The notes under the pieces: model-generated
What the model saw: the letters and a program-made list of their open reading frames with translations, nothing else
The model's database searches: none
What the model was told of the DNA's origin: nothing
Made by a program: the position numbers and the translations under genes
Shown here: positions 11,101 to 23,487 of the stretch, one piece after another
Layout of the letters: each line of letters starts with the position of its first letter
Position numbering within the stretch: the stretch's first letter is position 1
Assembly: GCF_901709675.1 (NCBI RefSeq)
Contig: NC_051103.1
Coordinates: 6,929,501 to 6,993,500 of the forward strand
Origin: Syngnathus acus
Taxonomy: Eukaryota; Chordata; Actinopteri; Syngnathiformes; Syngnathidae
DNA: 64,000 nucleotides
Reading direction: 5' to 3'

Positions 11101-13833
11101 TTATTGCAGTTAACAATGGTGTGAAGTGAATTCTATAGCATCTCGAACAGAAGTGACAATGGAACGTTTGGCAATTCTGCAATGACAAAGACTGCCACTA
11201 GGTGGGGTGGTGACCTCAATTGCAAAAAAAGGCAACGTGGGAACTAAACATTACAGGTGCATGAGTACACTAGAATAGTGGGGCTCATTTGTTGTACTGG
11301 TGAAAAGTAAAAGACTACCCAATTTTTATCACAGTTAAGACTAATTGAATCATGAATCAATCTTACAGCAATTATGTTGCAACTTCCTAAGAGTAAAATC
11401 CAAAAGTTGGCCTCATAACTGTATTATGCTAAGATGATCCGCAGTTGTCGTTTTGGAACGGGAGGCCTAAGGAAGAGGACAACGGCGCCCAGTCAGTGTC
11501 TTCAATCAGACCGCTCGCGCTCTCACGGGACAGCTCATTATTCCGTATGGCAGCCAGCCGAGCGAGGCCTCCGAGTTTGCTTGTGAAATATGAGCGGAAT
11601 TCCAGGTTGGCAGCAGCAAGCGGTCTTTTGTCGCCAGGTGACAACGCGAGCGAGGCCCCTCCATGCGTCGCCGCCCGAGCCCCTTTTCGTAAACGAGCTT
11701 CGATTTTTGGCAGGGCGGTGACAGGTTGGCCGACGTTGACGAGTGAAACGTTGATCGACTCGGACCTAGGCTAGGCAGACATTATTTCATGGCTAATAAC
11801 TTCCTTCTGGTACTCTTCCGTTTTGTGCTAAATATTACAAAATGGCTCCGTTGCTCTAAATTCAATTCATAAAAACATCGAGCCCTACAGCCAAGAAACG
11901 TCGACTTGGGGGAATTATGAGTAATGGGTTTTCTCCCTCTACCACTGATAAATGATATTAATGTAGCTCGCTTCTGCATTAAGTTTACGACTTGGGAGTG
12001 CGCTGATAAATGACACTTCATCTTGAAATAGAATTGCGCATGGGCCATTTTTCCCGTGTGAGTTGCCAGTGGGGAATAGCTGCACTCTGTATGGATGAGG
12101 CCCGAGCGTGCACAGCCATTAGGAGCCAGCGTTGCCTCCTGGGAGCTTTTCTTTCCATTAGCACCTTTGGCACTATGTCCACTGGTTTAGTACCGAGGAC
12201 ACTTTGGTGCGTAGATGCAATTTTCCCCCCGAGTCCATCCGTCCCTCTGTAATGTTACATTTATTCGGGACTAACTTCTCGTCCCGGCTGGCTTATTCCA
12301 CTTCATTCATGTTCATCAGAATGCCGTGTTTAGACGAGCTGGGCCGCACAGACAACATTATTGTCAGGCAAATGTTTGACTTGTTCCCCTTTAATCATAG
12401 CTGCAGCCGTAAAACCAAATCCTGTCGCTCGAGCGTTCCAGCTGGTGCGCCACACCTCCTAATATAACTTTTTGGCCCTGGAAACGCCAGTTTGGCTTCC
12501 CGGTCCGTCGGTTACGAGCGAGCGACTCTCGAGGCTCTCATGTGGCGAGCGTGAATGCCCAAACGACCGTAAAAAAAAATGGGTACATTTCACCGTAAAA
12601 TGTGCCTGTGACTATTCGGAGAAGCCGAAAGCCGCAGACAAACAGAAGGACGGAAGGCCAGAAGTGTCTCGAGCACAGATAGCGCCCATTACTCGGACTA
12701 CAAGCGGAGAGGCGCATCTGTATGCATGGAACGGCTCCGGCTGCACGGAGAGTTCAGCGACACCGGCGAAGCCGTCGCCAGCTTGAGTAATAAGCAAGCA
12801 CTCAGCTACGAGAGGAGACGGGAGGGGAGCCTGCAGGACGGCGACACGGCGGCGAGCCACCTCGCTTCTCCTCTACGTGCCAGAGCGAGAGCGATGCCGT
12901 GTGATGTTTCACAATCAAGCATACTCGGCCGAGCGTGGCGAGCAGCTGGACCTGCTTGCGATTAGTATGCCCCTCGTACAGCCAAGTTCAAACACAAAGC
13001 CCGGCCTGCCTTTTTTTCGTTGTTTGTTTTTTAGATATATCAAATTTGATTGAAAATTTGCGACGGCAGTAAAGCGGCGCTTTTGTCGAGTCAATAAAAA
13101 GCACTGAGAGTGAAGAAAAGCGAAATAATTGTAATCCTCTGGTGGAAACATCTCCAATGACAGCACATTCCGCGCTTGCATTTTCATAACGCCGCAGATT
13201 TATAGCTTCAATAGTCGCCTTTTAATGAAAGTCCGCTCTGTTCTCTGCTTTTTAGTCGCCTCAAGCGTCACTTTTTGGTTCTTGCCGTCTTTACAAGGGA
13301 TGAAAAAAAATAAAAATTGTGCGTGGGGGGGATGAAGTGACTCGTTATTGCCAACATGGCCGTCTCGCAGTTATTTGGATAGCGCCGGAAACTTTTCGAG
13401 CGACAAACTTTTTTTTGTCTCACGGGAACACGAGGAGAGAAAAGGCCACTCGATAGTCGTGGAAGAAATGGGCCAACGTCCCAAATGCATCTCCAGGAGA
13501 TGTACACTTGTTTTAATTAACTGACAGGAGGGAATGAAGGCAGGAAGGAAAGCGGCACTTGGATGAGAGTGGTAGAAGAAAGAAGGATGGGATTTTATTC
13601 TACAAATCATAATATTCCAATAAAAAGAGGGGCCTAGAATGAAAGCTAGCAAGGTTCACTCCGTTTTCACATTTACAGCGTTCTTACGCAACATGCTTTT
13701 TTTTTTTTTTTAACACCTCCGCTTGTTTACGATTGCGTGAGATGAAAATAGTGAGTTTGAGGCGATAAAGGAGGCCTCGGTGTGCCTTCACAAGAGCCCG
13801 AGGTAGTCATCTGCGCGTGGCTGATAAAGACGC

Positions 13834-13877
13834 TCATTAATATTCATGAGGATGCATTACTAATTGTGGATAATCCC
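13834..13877. promoter_or_regulatory. Candidate conserved element: dense TAAT/ATTA homeodomain-type cluster
   Basis: Within 44 bases there are several ATTA/TAAT cores (CTCATTAATATTCATGAGG, ATTACTAATTG) plus an ATGCAT POU-like core and a GGATAATCCC bicoid-type site. Such density is typical of developmental enhancers but could arise in AT-rich DNA. No cross-species comparison was possible. Confidence 0.3.
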
Positions 13878-14005
13878 ATGGGTGTTTTTCTTTTATTCAC
13901 ATTCCATTTTAGGGAATGTTTGCCAATGATTGAATGACGCAAGTCGTAAGCGCGTAACGGAATACCGAAGCGCTCAAAACAAAACGTGCAAAACATAATG
14001 ACGTT

Positions 14006-14024
14006 TATATATATATATATATAT
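14006..14024. repeat. (TA)n microsatellite
   Basis: An uninterrupted TA dinucleotide run in the OAT-CHST15 spacer. Confidence 0.9.
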
Positions 14025-15616
14025 CGACGTGGCCTCTCCATTGCTCCAAATTTGCAAGACTAAATCGAGTTGCAAAATAGTTGTTCGATTTACGTCTTTC
14101 GACAGCGCAGGTGACAGGATTTTAGCAGCAGAATGTTACAATATGTCAAGTATGTTATACAGAGCGTAGCAAGCAGAATTGCCTGGCCCTCCCGCCTCCA
14201 TTTTCCCCCTCCGTCCGAGACGTTTGCTTTTCCACTCGGCTCTCCGGCACCTCGGTGACACGAGCTCCCGTTATTTTTTTCATCTTCGCAAATTCCTGAA
14301 TAACAGATCGTCGAGTGTTACATCCCGCATCGACGAACGTTTCCTATATTTATAGATGGGCCTTAAAATAGCTCGGCGGGTGACCCCTTCCAGTGAGCTG
14401 TGGGACGGGGGGCTCCTCCCTCCCCGCCCTCCCCCCTGCCCATGTCAGGATTGAAACACTGCTTCTATTGTACGGCCCTGGAACATGACCTTCATTAGTA
14501 CAGTCACGCTGTCAAAACAGCGCTATGCTAATACAACTTAGCTTTGACCAGTTACACTATACGTGAGCATAGCAAATGAAAGCTAGCCATAGCATTCTTG
14601 CGTTTTCCGCTATTATTAAATGCGATGGGATGTGTGAAACGACCCGCCGCGCTTTTAATAGAAGCCAACAACTGTGAGTTCGCCTGGGATCAGGGTCAAG
14701 ATGTAGTCATGACTGCACGGCCTTCACACACTCTCCTCGGAAGCAAAAAAGCTGAGTCAAGCGCCAGCCGAACCACCAGACTAGCCCCCCCCCCGACGGC
14801 CTAAACCCCCCGGGGTGCCAAAACCAGACATAGCAACAAAACAGTGACGACAAAATAAAGAGGATTGAGGGTGAATCACTCCAAGGTTGAAATTCCCTCA
14901 AAAACGATCACATCTTTTTTTTTTCTTTTTAATAAAAGTTGACAAAATCATCATGGAGCCACAGAAGGATTCATGAGGCCCGATGATGAAATTGTGGAAA
15001 GAAATCTATACAGTGAGTGAGCGTGAGGAAGCCAGACCCCCTGAGGAGTCTGCCCGCTTCTTGCAATAAGCGCCTGCAATAATAATCAGATAAAGAAGAC
15101 CAACACAAGCTGACGCTTATTTAAAAAGCGTGCAGCAGCGAGTCCTTATTAAAACACAAACGCACGCTCCGAGCTGGATACATTCATTCCAATTGGCTTT
15201 TTCTCAAATGCTCTATTTAAATGTATTTATTTCTTTATTCATACTGTTTTCTGGGGGGGGCATTTGCATCGTATCTTTAAATCTCATTTCATCTCCAAAT
15301 GCGGTCGTTTTTTTTTTTTTAATGAAATCCCGGAAAATTCCCGCGAGCACGAGCTGCATTGATGGATGTGTCGTCCAAATGGCACACACACGCGTACGCA
15401 CCCGGCCGGGCCCGCTCCTCGAATAAATCACCTGATGGAGTGCACTGAGCGATGCATGCAGATACGCTGGCTTATATTGCGCACGACATCTTTGCGGACA
15501 CGCTGGCTATCATATAATCGCTCGTGCCGCCTCTAAAAGCGCGTTTGCGTGACTGGGAGTGAATAAGCAGCCACTGGGCTGCAGCTGGTGGTAGTGGCGA
15601 CTCCTCCCCCCCGTTG

Positions 15617-15617
<1 letters not shown>

Positions 15618-15648
<31 letters not shown>
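15618..15648 (+). repeat. (CA)n microsatellite
   Basis: About fifteen CA units, uninterrupted, in the OAT-CHST15 spacer. Confidence 0.95.
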
Positions 15649-15650
<2 letters not shown>

Positions 15651-16548
15651 CATCGATTCTCAACATCACAACAATCCGAGCGTGATGGGAGGAAAAAAAG
15701 GAAATCGGAGGTAAACATTGGCGTTTTTGTGAACGTAATGACGTGCACATACATAACGGAATGAACGTAGATGTCGATATGAATGTTATAGTTGGAATAA
15801 GATCGTTTCAGTCGTGTGTGAGTGTGTCAATAGTCGAAGTAGAGTGCAAGTGTTTCCGTAAGGTGTGCGAGTGAAAACACTTAATATGGCCGACTCATTT
15901 TTCCGTCACTTGTAAAAGTGTTTTCCTTTCATTGACTAATTTTTCACATAAAAATGTGTGTGCGCATAATGGAAAAGGTATGTAATCGAGTGACGTGTGT
16001 GCAGTGTGGGGAAGAAGGGATGGATGGCTCGCCTATGGATGGAGGGTGGGGGGGGGGGGTTGCCCCTGCCTGCCCCCAGACCTACTGCCCGCTCCCTCCC
16101 TCCCCCTCCCACAGAGGGGAGGCAGAGAGAGAGAAACAGCAAAGCTTGTCAGTGTTCACATCGCAAGCAGGCAGCAAGGAAGCAAGACAAGAAGACAGTT
16201 CAGCTCGGACTCGTCGTATGTTTTCACACAATCCCGTCGCATTGGATTTCATCGCAAATTCCACGTGGGAATGGAAAGCGGCGGCCAGGCGACAAGTTGC
16301 TGCATCCCGGCGGCGGCGGCGTGAGCGGCTGCCGGCAACACATGGTACGTTTTCATGCAGAGAGCGTCATCTCCACACGCGCGTGGGAGAGTCGCGCGCT
16401 TTTTGCAGCGAGAAGCCGCTTCCGTTCGTTTCGCACGCCTGACATGGACCTGGGCCGGGGTGGAAAAGTTTTGCGGGCGCCTCACTCGCATAACGACCTC
16501 CTTTCAGCGCGCACCATCAATGCCTCACGTCACACCAAACTTTAACGA

Positions 16549-16569
16549 GTGTGTGTGTGTGTGTGTGTG
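16549..16569 (+). repeat. (GT)n microsatellite
   Basis: About ten GT units followed by GCGCGC, in the OAT-CHST15 spacer. Confidence 0.95.
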
Positions 16570-17053
16570 CGCGCTCTGCAGCTGGAGCCCTGTCAAATAA
16601 TACATTCACAAGTCGAGCGATAAGTCGCCGTCTGTTTTGGAAAGGGGGGGGCATTCCCCGAGAGCACCCCCCACACACACGCACATGCATTGTGTGCCTC
16701 TTTTAGATGTTTTTTTTTTCACCCTCATGAATTGACTCTTGATTTTCCAGCAAGTGATCAGCGTGTTCGCTTGCCCTTTAAGAAATTGTGCAGCGGCAGA
16801 CTCCTAATTATGACAAGGCTGTAAACACAAAGTGTGCGTGCGTGTCTGTTGTATTTCTTCACGGAGCGGAACAGCTGGGGAAATTGCAAAAAAAACATTT
16901 TATTTTTCTTCCCTTTTAGCTTCCGCGATTGTTTACGCTGCTAAAGATCCCCGTTGGCCCTCTAGCGTCGGCCTCGAGCGAGATGAAAGGATGAATAAAA
17001 GATAAGTGGGAGCCTGATGCGGAACGGAAAAGCCACTTGAGCACACGCATAGA

Positions 17054-17215
17054 ACAGTGGATAGAAAAAGTCTACACACCCCTGTTTCAATGCCAAGAAG
17101 CCAACATTGCCGCAGGAATTTCTGGCGAGTATTACTGTATGTGTCAACAATCTCCAGATTTTTTTGTAATTGCAAAACTAGGACAAGGGGTGTGTAGACT
17201 TTTGACATCCACTGT
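17054..17215. mobile_element. MITE: 162-bp non-autonomous DNA transposon with ~32-bp terminal inverted repeats
   Basis: The left end begins ACAGTGGATAGAAAAAGTC and continues to 17085. The right end, read on the minus strand, begins ACAGTGGATGTCAAAAGTC and continues the same way (TACACACCCC), so the two ends match over about 32 bases with few differences. The roughly 95-base interior encodes nothing. No perfect target duplication is visible (flanks CATAGA and ATTTGT), so the superfamily stays open. I recall similar ACAGTGG...GTCTACACACCCC repeats being common in teleost genomes. It must have been mobilised in trans by a related transposase. Confidence 0.8.
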
Positions 17216-18543
17216 ATTTGTCGTGTGCTTCCAATTTTATTCCAATTTTAATATTTCAATCAAACGACTCGCCATATGCACGGTTAGCGTGCACATAACA
17301 GCGTGTAGCATCTCGTGCACGTGGTCGGATGTTGGCGGGGCTGAGGAGGAAACGCACCGACTGTTTTTCTCTCGTAGCGTCGGATTAATTTCACGCTCGA
17401 CTGTCAGCTTTGCTTTCACTTCATTTAACGCCTTAATGGAAATTGATTTCTTTTGTTGACACACTTAAGACGCACCGGTTACACTCGTCACTCACAAATT
17501 GAGTGTTGTTAACGGATCCAGAACTCGGCTGCACAAATTTGATGGCCTTTTCAATTGCACGGTACCGTTCGAGTGCCAGGTGGGCCTCCATTTTCTACGA
17601 CTATTTTCAGGCTCGGAATGATGTTTTTTTTTTGGTCTTTAAAATAAAAAACAAGTTCCTATCTGACTAGTCACAGCTGTTCTCGGCTTTTTTATCGATA
17701 AGAAGCTTCGTGGGGGGGGTTCTTACTCGTTATTCCCCCACCTGTGTTGATGTGCCAAGATGGCGAGGTAAATGACACCGCCTGAGCGAGGATGAGGCGT
17801 CCTCTTATCGGCTCCACAGATAAGGGGAATGGGGGTGCACCTGTCTGTGGGGGTGGCCGGGAGGGAGGGGGGGTGATGAGTCACCTCCACAGCACTTGTT
17901 TATCGCCTGATGTACAACCTCACACCATCACGTCTGCACAAGTGACTCAAAACCGTGTTGCAATCGCTGACCTCTATTATCTAGGAAAAAAAAAAAATTT
18001 CCTGACTCTTGATCCGCGTGAGAAATATGATTTTCTGATCTCTCGGCCAAGCCACACTGGCTTTGTTGGATTGGATGTCGGACCAAAGCCCGCCGCCCCT
18101 TGGAGTCCATCCCCGCATGTCCTTATCGCTCCTTCCATATTGCCATTCCATGCAGCAGCGGAGGGGGGGGGGTGTTGAAAAGCAATCCCTTCAAACACTT
18201 CAACAGTGACTTTGTGCTGGAAATGGCCAAAAAGAGCCAAACACTGAACCAAAATATGTTTAAACGCTTACGTGAGTGAAAGCAACTTACGGATGTTGCC
18301 GAGCATCATGTGACGTTTACAAGTGTCATACGCAAGTGAGTCATGACTGTCAAATTTGCGACGCCGGCAGAAACGCTGCAACTTCCCGGTTTTTGTCTCA
18401 CGCGAACTGCAGTTACGTGTATAGAAAAACATGAATCAAAGCTGCAATCTCTTCCGCTCAGGGTGGCGTCAGCGGATGAGGTGGCCTCTGCATGGACAGT
18501 TACCCAACCTCCTCCAAACTCTGGACTCCAGCAGTCACGGACT

Positions 18544-21500
18544 ATGACCCACATGGACTACAAGTACACCCTGCTGGACTCAGGGGGGGACGACTACGGC
18601 AAGAGACCGCTGCTCCTACAGGTGGACCAGGCTCCCATGAACCTGTTCGCCGTCCTGCAGGTGAGGCCGGAGCTCCCGAGGAGGCGGGGCTCGCCCGGCT
18701 ACTTCCGCAAAGTCCGCCTGTGCGGAGTGCTTCTCGGCGTGGCCGTCACTTTCGTCATCATGGCCTCGTACGTCCTAACGGGGGACAGGAAGGACCTTTT
18801 GCTCACGCCGTCGCCTTATCACCACTTGGTCAACCCCCCGGGAGCCTTCTCGGCTTTCAACCTGTCTTTGGTCAAGGACTACGCGCACCTTCAGCTGGTG
18901 GTCAAGTCCATCGAGTCCAAAGTGGAGTTCCACGCTGGCAGACGGCCGCCGGAGCTCGAGGCTCTGCTTCGCAGTGAGCGACACGTACGTGAGCAACAAC
19001 GTCAAGTCCATCTGCGATTGACGGCCAGAGTGTAATCTTGCTGTTTGTCATGCTGATCGATTCAATTCAGAGACTGACTACAGTGTCGAAAAATAAAATC
19101 TTAAAGTCATTCCAGGTCTTCCGTCGGGGCTGCCAGCGCCCCGCCTCGGCCGCGTCTCCGATTGGCCATTAATTCGAACGATAACGACTTCAGCCCGGGC
19201 TGTTTGCGACATAACTCATTTCTCGTCCGACGCGCTAATGAAAAGGAGCGCGGCCGCCTCACGGGAGGGACGATCGATATCCCGCGCCTGACGTGTCTGG
19301 TTGTTAATTGCGTTTGAAGGAGCTTTCTCGGGTTTTTGATGGTGAGACGATCTGAAATGAGGAGAGTCGCCTCAGCGATCCTCTTCAATCGTTTTGCATT
19401 CAGATCTGGAAAATACTCAATCTAAATATTGATTATACGGATAGCGATTGGCTTGATCGGTTTGACTCGTGCTGATATTGCACTTTTTTTTTCAAGCTGT
19501 GCTGAATTATTTTGTTTTTCATTTCAGATGTTTTCAGTCATCCCCCGGCAATTCCTCGCAGGTTTGCGCAACCCTTGCTGGTACGAGGAGTACGCCGGCA
19601 ACGTCACCTCGGACCCGTACCGCTCCAACTTATACGCGCGCTACGCACGCAGCTTCCGCACCGTCTTCCAGCGCTTGAGGAGCACTTTCCAAAAACACTT
19701 GTCGAGCCGCGACGGGAAACTTTATCGCATCCGCTGCCTACCGTATTTCTACATCATCGGACAGCCCAAGTGCGGCACCACGGATCTTTACGATCGCCTG
19801 CGGCTGCACCCCGACGTCAAGTTCTCCACCTTCAAAGAGCCGCACTGGTGGACCCGCAAGAGGTTTGGTGAGTTCGCCAGATGCTTGTAACACCGCTTTA
19901 GTGAGGAACTCGTTAAAGAAGCCGACATTTAAAACCAGAGATAATTAGTAGTGTAAGATACAATCACTCCCTTGCATGCCACACAAATAAATATACGCTT
20001 ACAAACTACGCCCCCGGCTGCTTTAGGCCCAGAAGTGAGAGATTCAAATCACATGACTTGACTCCGGTCTAATTTTATTACAATTAAATATCATGGATGC
20101 ATTTTTTTTTTTTCTCCCTGAAGGGATCATCCGTCTGAGCGAGGGCTTCCACGACCGCTACCCGGTGGAGGACTACCTGGACTTGTTCGACCAGGCCGCT
20201 CACCTCATCCAAGGCAGCCCGGCGGCCAACGACAGCGAAACGCCGAGTCGGCCCAATGTCATCATCGGTAAGGTCAAATACTTGCCCGTCCCGTCTAATC
20301 CAAGCTCAAAAAGATCACGTCGCAACTATTGAGCGCAGCTTAGTTGGCTTGTCTGTTTTGTTTCTCGCTTTAAATAAATAATCCCGGGTAAGGCGCTAAA
20401 TCTGCTGATCAGTATTCACACACCGTGCCAGAGAGAGAGTCTTGGGCCAGAGTGACGCCCTTCTGGAAAGCCACTTTGCCGCATGGCCGCCTTCAACCTT
20501 TCATGTGCAACCACATGAGCCGGCCTCTGACTTTGGATAATTGGACCCCGCCCGCCCGCCGGTGGGATAAATCATTTTTCGGGGGGGCTGAACTTTATTC
20601 GTACTATTCTTTACGTGCATACTAGAACTTTATCTGCCTTGTTATTCTCAACAAATGTTTGAAAATTTGGACATATGTTTTCAAAATTGCGCTTGGCAGG
20701 CGAAGCCAGCGCGTCCACCATGTGGGACAACAACGCTTGGGTGTACTTCTACGACAACGCCACCACCGGGGGGGAGCCGCCCTTCCTCATCCAAGACTTT
20801 GTGCACGCCCTGCAGCCCGACGCCCGCTTCATCGTCATGCTCAGGGACCCGGTGGAAAGGTACGCCGGCAACCTTTTTATAAAATCATCCATTTTGAAGA
20901 TATTATCTAGCTGCGGCCCTCACGTATTTGTCGTCTTCTCTTCAGGCTCTACTCGGACTACTTGTACTTCGGCATCGCCAACAAGTCGGCGGAGGACTTC
21001 CACGAGAAGGTGTCCGAGTCCCTGCAGTTGTTGGACGGCTGTCTGGCCGACTACACGCTTCGCTCCTGTGTCTACAACACTAGCGTCAACAACGCCATGC
21101 CCGTGAGTGCTGCGCTAGCCACATTCCAGAGTCTCAACTCAGACCCCCCCCCCCCCCCCCCCGTCCCAGTGCCCCCAGAGCAGACTGTCTTATTACGGAC
21201 TCACTACGCTCCGCCAATGGCCTAATTGCGCATTCGCTAATATGGCCTCACGCCTGCCGGAGCGCGGACAATGCATTACAGCTGTCCTCACAGACAGCGA
21301 GAAAAGTTCCCGGGCCAAACGATGACACTTGGTCAGCTAGAAGCTAGAGCTTAGTGGGCGACTCAATATTAATGGGAAAATCAACGATTCAAAAAAAGGA
21401 CATCCTACTCAATTTCTAATTTATCTCGCAAACAGATAGATGGATAAGCATTGAACTCACCATTTGTTGGTTAGTTCAGGCGTGGAGGTCTACAAACGGC

Positions 21501-22344
21501 TTATGGATGCTGGATGGGGGGAACGATTGAAAATACATAAACTCTCTCTCATCTTTACTTTCAAGCTTGAAGATAAGAGAGGATGTCAAACAATGTTTTA
21601 AAAAACCTTACCGACTGCTTCCATTCTCTTAACTCAATCCGCACACCTCAACTTGCGGCGGCCATCTTGCTTTTAACCTTTGACACCTGCAAGGGGTGCA
21701 GTAGTCAGACCTGGCCAATAGGGAGCGTACAAAGCAAAAACTATGAATGGAGAAAATTAAAATAGTTGTCATGAAACATTAAAAACGGTTGAATAAATCT
21801 GTAAAAAAAAATCCGATTTTGCAAGTTTTTTTTATTTGCCGTGTGCAGGTGCGATTACAGGTGGGCCTCTACGTGGTCTACCTGCTGGACTGGCTGAGCG
21901 CCTTCAGTCGTGAGCAGATCCTGGTGCTCAGGTTGGAGGACCACGCCTCCAACAGGAAGTTCACCATGCACACCGTCTTCCGCTTCCTCGGCCTTGGTGA
22001 GCCTGCAAGATCAATGAACCGCATGTTAATGAGCCGCTCAAGCTGCACGTCACGTTGTAACGGCATTTCATTGAAACATGCACAAAAGCAGGCTTATACT
22101 TTATGAAAACAAAGAGTCATGTTAACAATGAACCATTTTTGCTTCAACAGGGCCGCTGAGCCAGTCAATGGAGTCTGAGCTGAACAGAAGCCCCGCCTCC
22201 AACAGCAGGAGGCCGGCTGACAAGAACCTGGGCCCCATGCTGCCCGCTACACAACACGTCCTTCGCCACTTCTACGCCCCCTTCAACCGCAAGCTGGCGC
22301 AAGTCTTGCACGACGACGCCTTCGTCTGGGACTCCCAACCCTGA
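18544..22344 (+). CDS. chst15: CHST15, N-acetylgalactosamine 4-sulfate 6-O-sulfotransferase (GalNAc4S-6ST)
   Basis: This Golgi type II membrane enzyme moves sulfate from PAPS to C6 of GalNAc-4-sulfate, making chondroitin sulfate E. Seven coding exons: 18544-18984, 19528-19867, 20124-20267, 20700-20859, 20946-21102, 21849-21996 and 22151-22344. They total 1584 bases, giving 527 residues; human has 561. Exon 1 holds a short cytosolic tail and one membrane anchor (LCGVLLGVAVTFVIMASYVL). Exon 2 has the 5'-phosphosulfate-binding loop IGQPKCGTTDLYDRL. The 3'-phosphate-binding motif (MLRDPVERLYSDY) spans exons 4-5. Two in-frame starts are possible, 18544 (A at -3) and 18553 (G at +4); the first was used. 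The N-terminus before the anchor is shorter than in human and differs from it. Family identity is certain. Confidence 0.96.
21145..21162 (+). repeat. Poly-C run in CHST15 intron
   Basis: A C homopolymer of about 18 bases, 43 bases after the donor of CHST15 coding exon 5. It is intronic. Confidence 0.85.
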
Positions 22345-23434
22345 CCCCTGACCTACACGGCAAACCGCCGCTCTGTTGCGAAAATCCACATTTGACGACG
22401 GCCCCAAAAGGTTTCTATATGATGCCACAAGATGGCAGCAATGCACTTTTTCCGACCAGACAAGGCCGCAGCCTACATGAAATGCTCCTACCCCCACGCA
22501 ACATTGTTGCTTGGCACCAAAGCACTACTTTGATGTTAGATAACAGCTTTACCCTGGGCACAAAAGCAGCAAAATGTGAATCCCAAACCACAACTATGTG
22601 GGGGTTCACTGTAAACATTAAGGGACAGAAAAATAAGTGATTATATTGCATGGTTTAAATTTAACTGGTCGGTCAATCAATCAATTATCAGAATTCTAAT
22701 TCTATCAAACATCAGAATCAGCCTAAAAAAATCACCCAACTTCACAGTCACGCACACACATCACGTTTGAGCTCAGTAAACATTCACGTCATCATCCTCC
22801 TCCTTTTCAAGTGCCCATTTTATTTTTTCAATTTAAATTATTTTAAGTTATGAACGCTGCAGAAATTAATCAAAGATGGTGAATAGCACAAGTGTGCATG
22901 TGTGTGTGCGTGTGTGTGCGCAAGTGAAAAAATTATCTGAAGATGTACAGTATAAAGACTTTTCTTCCAAAAAATGAAAACCTTATTTGTAGTCTTTTTT
23001 TTCTACACATTTGTTCAATTTGGGGCACAAAATCCCTCCCTAACTTTACATAAATTAAATTTTGAGTTGAAAAAGAGAGCGTGAGAGAGAAAGACAATAG
23101 AGGGCAAGGGGGGCAAGCCATGGTTTGGTGCCCTCCATTCGAATGAATGGTAGGTGCAGTGGGTCGGCTTGTCCACCGGAGGGCGCTAAATGTTAAAGAA
23201 AGGACCTTTGTAAAACAGAAAAGTCTGCCTTGGTAATAGGATGGGGTCAACTCTGTGGAGGTCAAAGGCAAACATTTTGGAGAGTTCACTCATAAAAACA
23301 CACAAAAAATGAAATACATTTGTAAGTGAAACATAAAAACAAGCTGAAATGGCTTGAATGCTGATTTCCGCCCCATTCTCAACTGGCAAACGCTGGCAAA
23401 AAGACTAAAGACAAGCTCACAGCCAAAGCATGTT
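22345..23434. other. Convergent spacer: CHST15 3' UTR and flank of the Ly6 gene
   Basis: No coding exon is seen. It presumably carries the CHST15 3' UTR. A CTCF-like site lies at 23173-23187 and a GT-rich stretch at 22897-22920. Confidence 0.5.
23173..23187 (+). promoter_or_regulatory. CTCF-like motif between CHST15 and the Ly6 gene
   Basis: CCACCGGAGGGCGCT fits CCASYAGRKGGCRSY at 14 of 15 positions. It lies between convergent genes. Confidence 0.45.
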
Positions 23435-23440
23435 TTTATT
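23435..23440 (-). terminator. Polyadenylation signal of the Ly6 gene
   Basis: Minus-strand AATAAA about 50 bases past the Ly6 stop. The surrounding bases (GAATGAAGAATAAA) are shared with the decayed copy near 24460. Confidence 0.55.
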
Positions 23441-23487
23441 CTTCATTCAGTGAGGTAAGTAGCAAATGCCGTTACCAATGATGAACT

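Larger units (their letters stand above)
11101..18461. other. Gene-poor spacer between OAT and CHST15
   Basis: About 7.4 kb without a supportable exon. It holds an AT-rich homeodomain-like cluster (13834-13877), TA, CA and GT microsatellites, and an inverted-repeat transposon (17054-17215). A splice acceptor at 18460-18461 opens the first CHST15 coding exon, so non-coding CHST15 exons may lie in the right part. I see no NKX1-2 homeobox, although that gene neighbours OAT in human. Confidence 0.6.

Noticed and set aside
11194-11208. CTCF-like CCACTAGGTGGGGTG after OAT
   Set aside because: The invariant C of the GGC core is replaced by G, so binding is unlikely.
15954-16545. Overlapping open frames of 109-182 codons
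   Set aside because: Three overlapping frames on one strand are open at once, with G-runs and GT repeats inside. This is typical of low-complexity DNA, not of coding sequence.
11101-18461. NKX1-2 homeobox gene expected next to OAT from human synteny
   Set aside because: No frame on either strand shows a homeodomain (no WFQNRR-type segment). The gene is absent from this interval.
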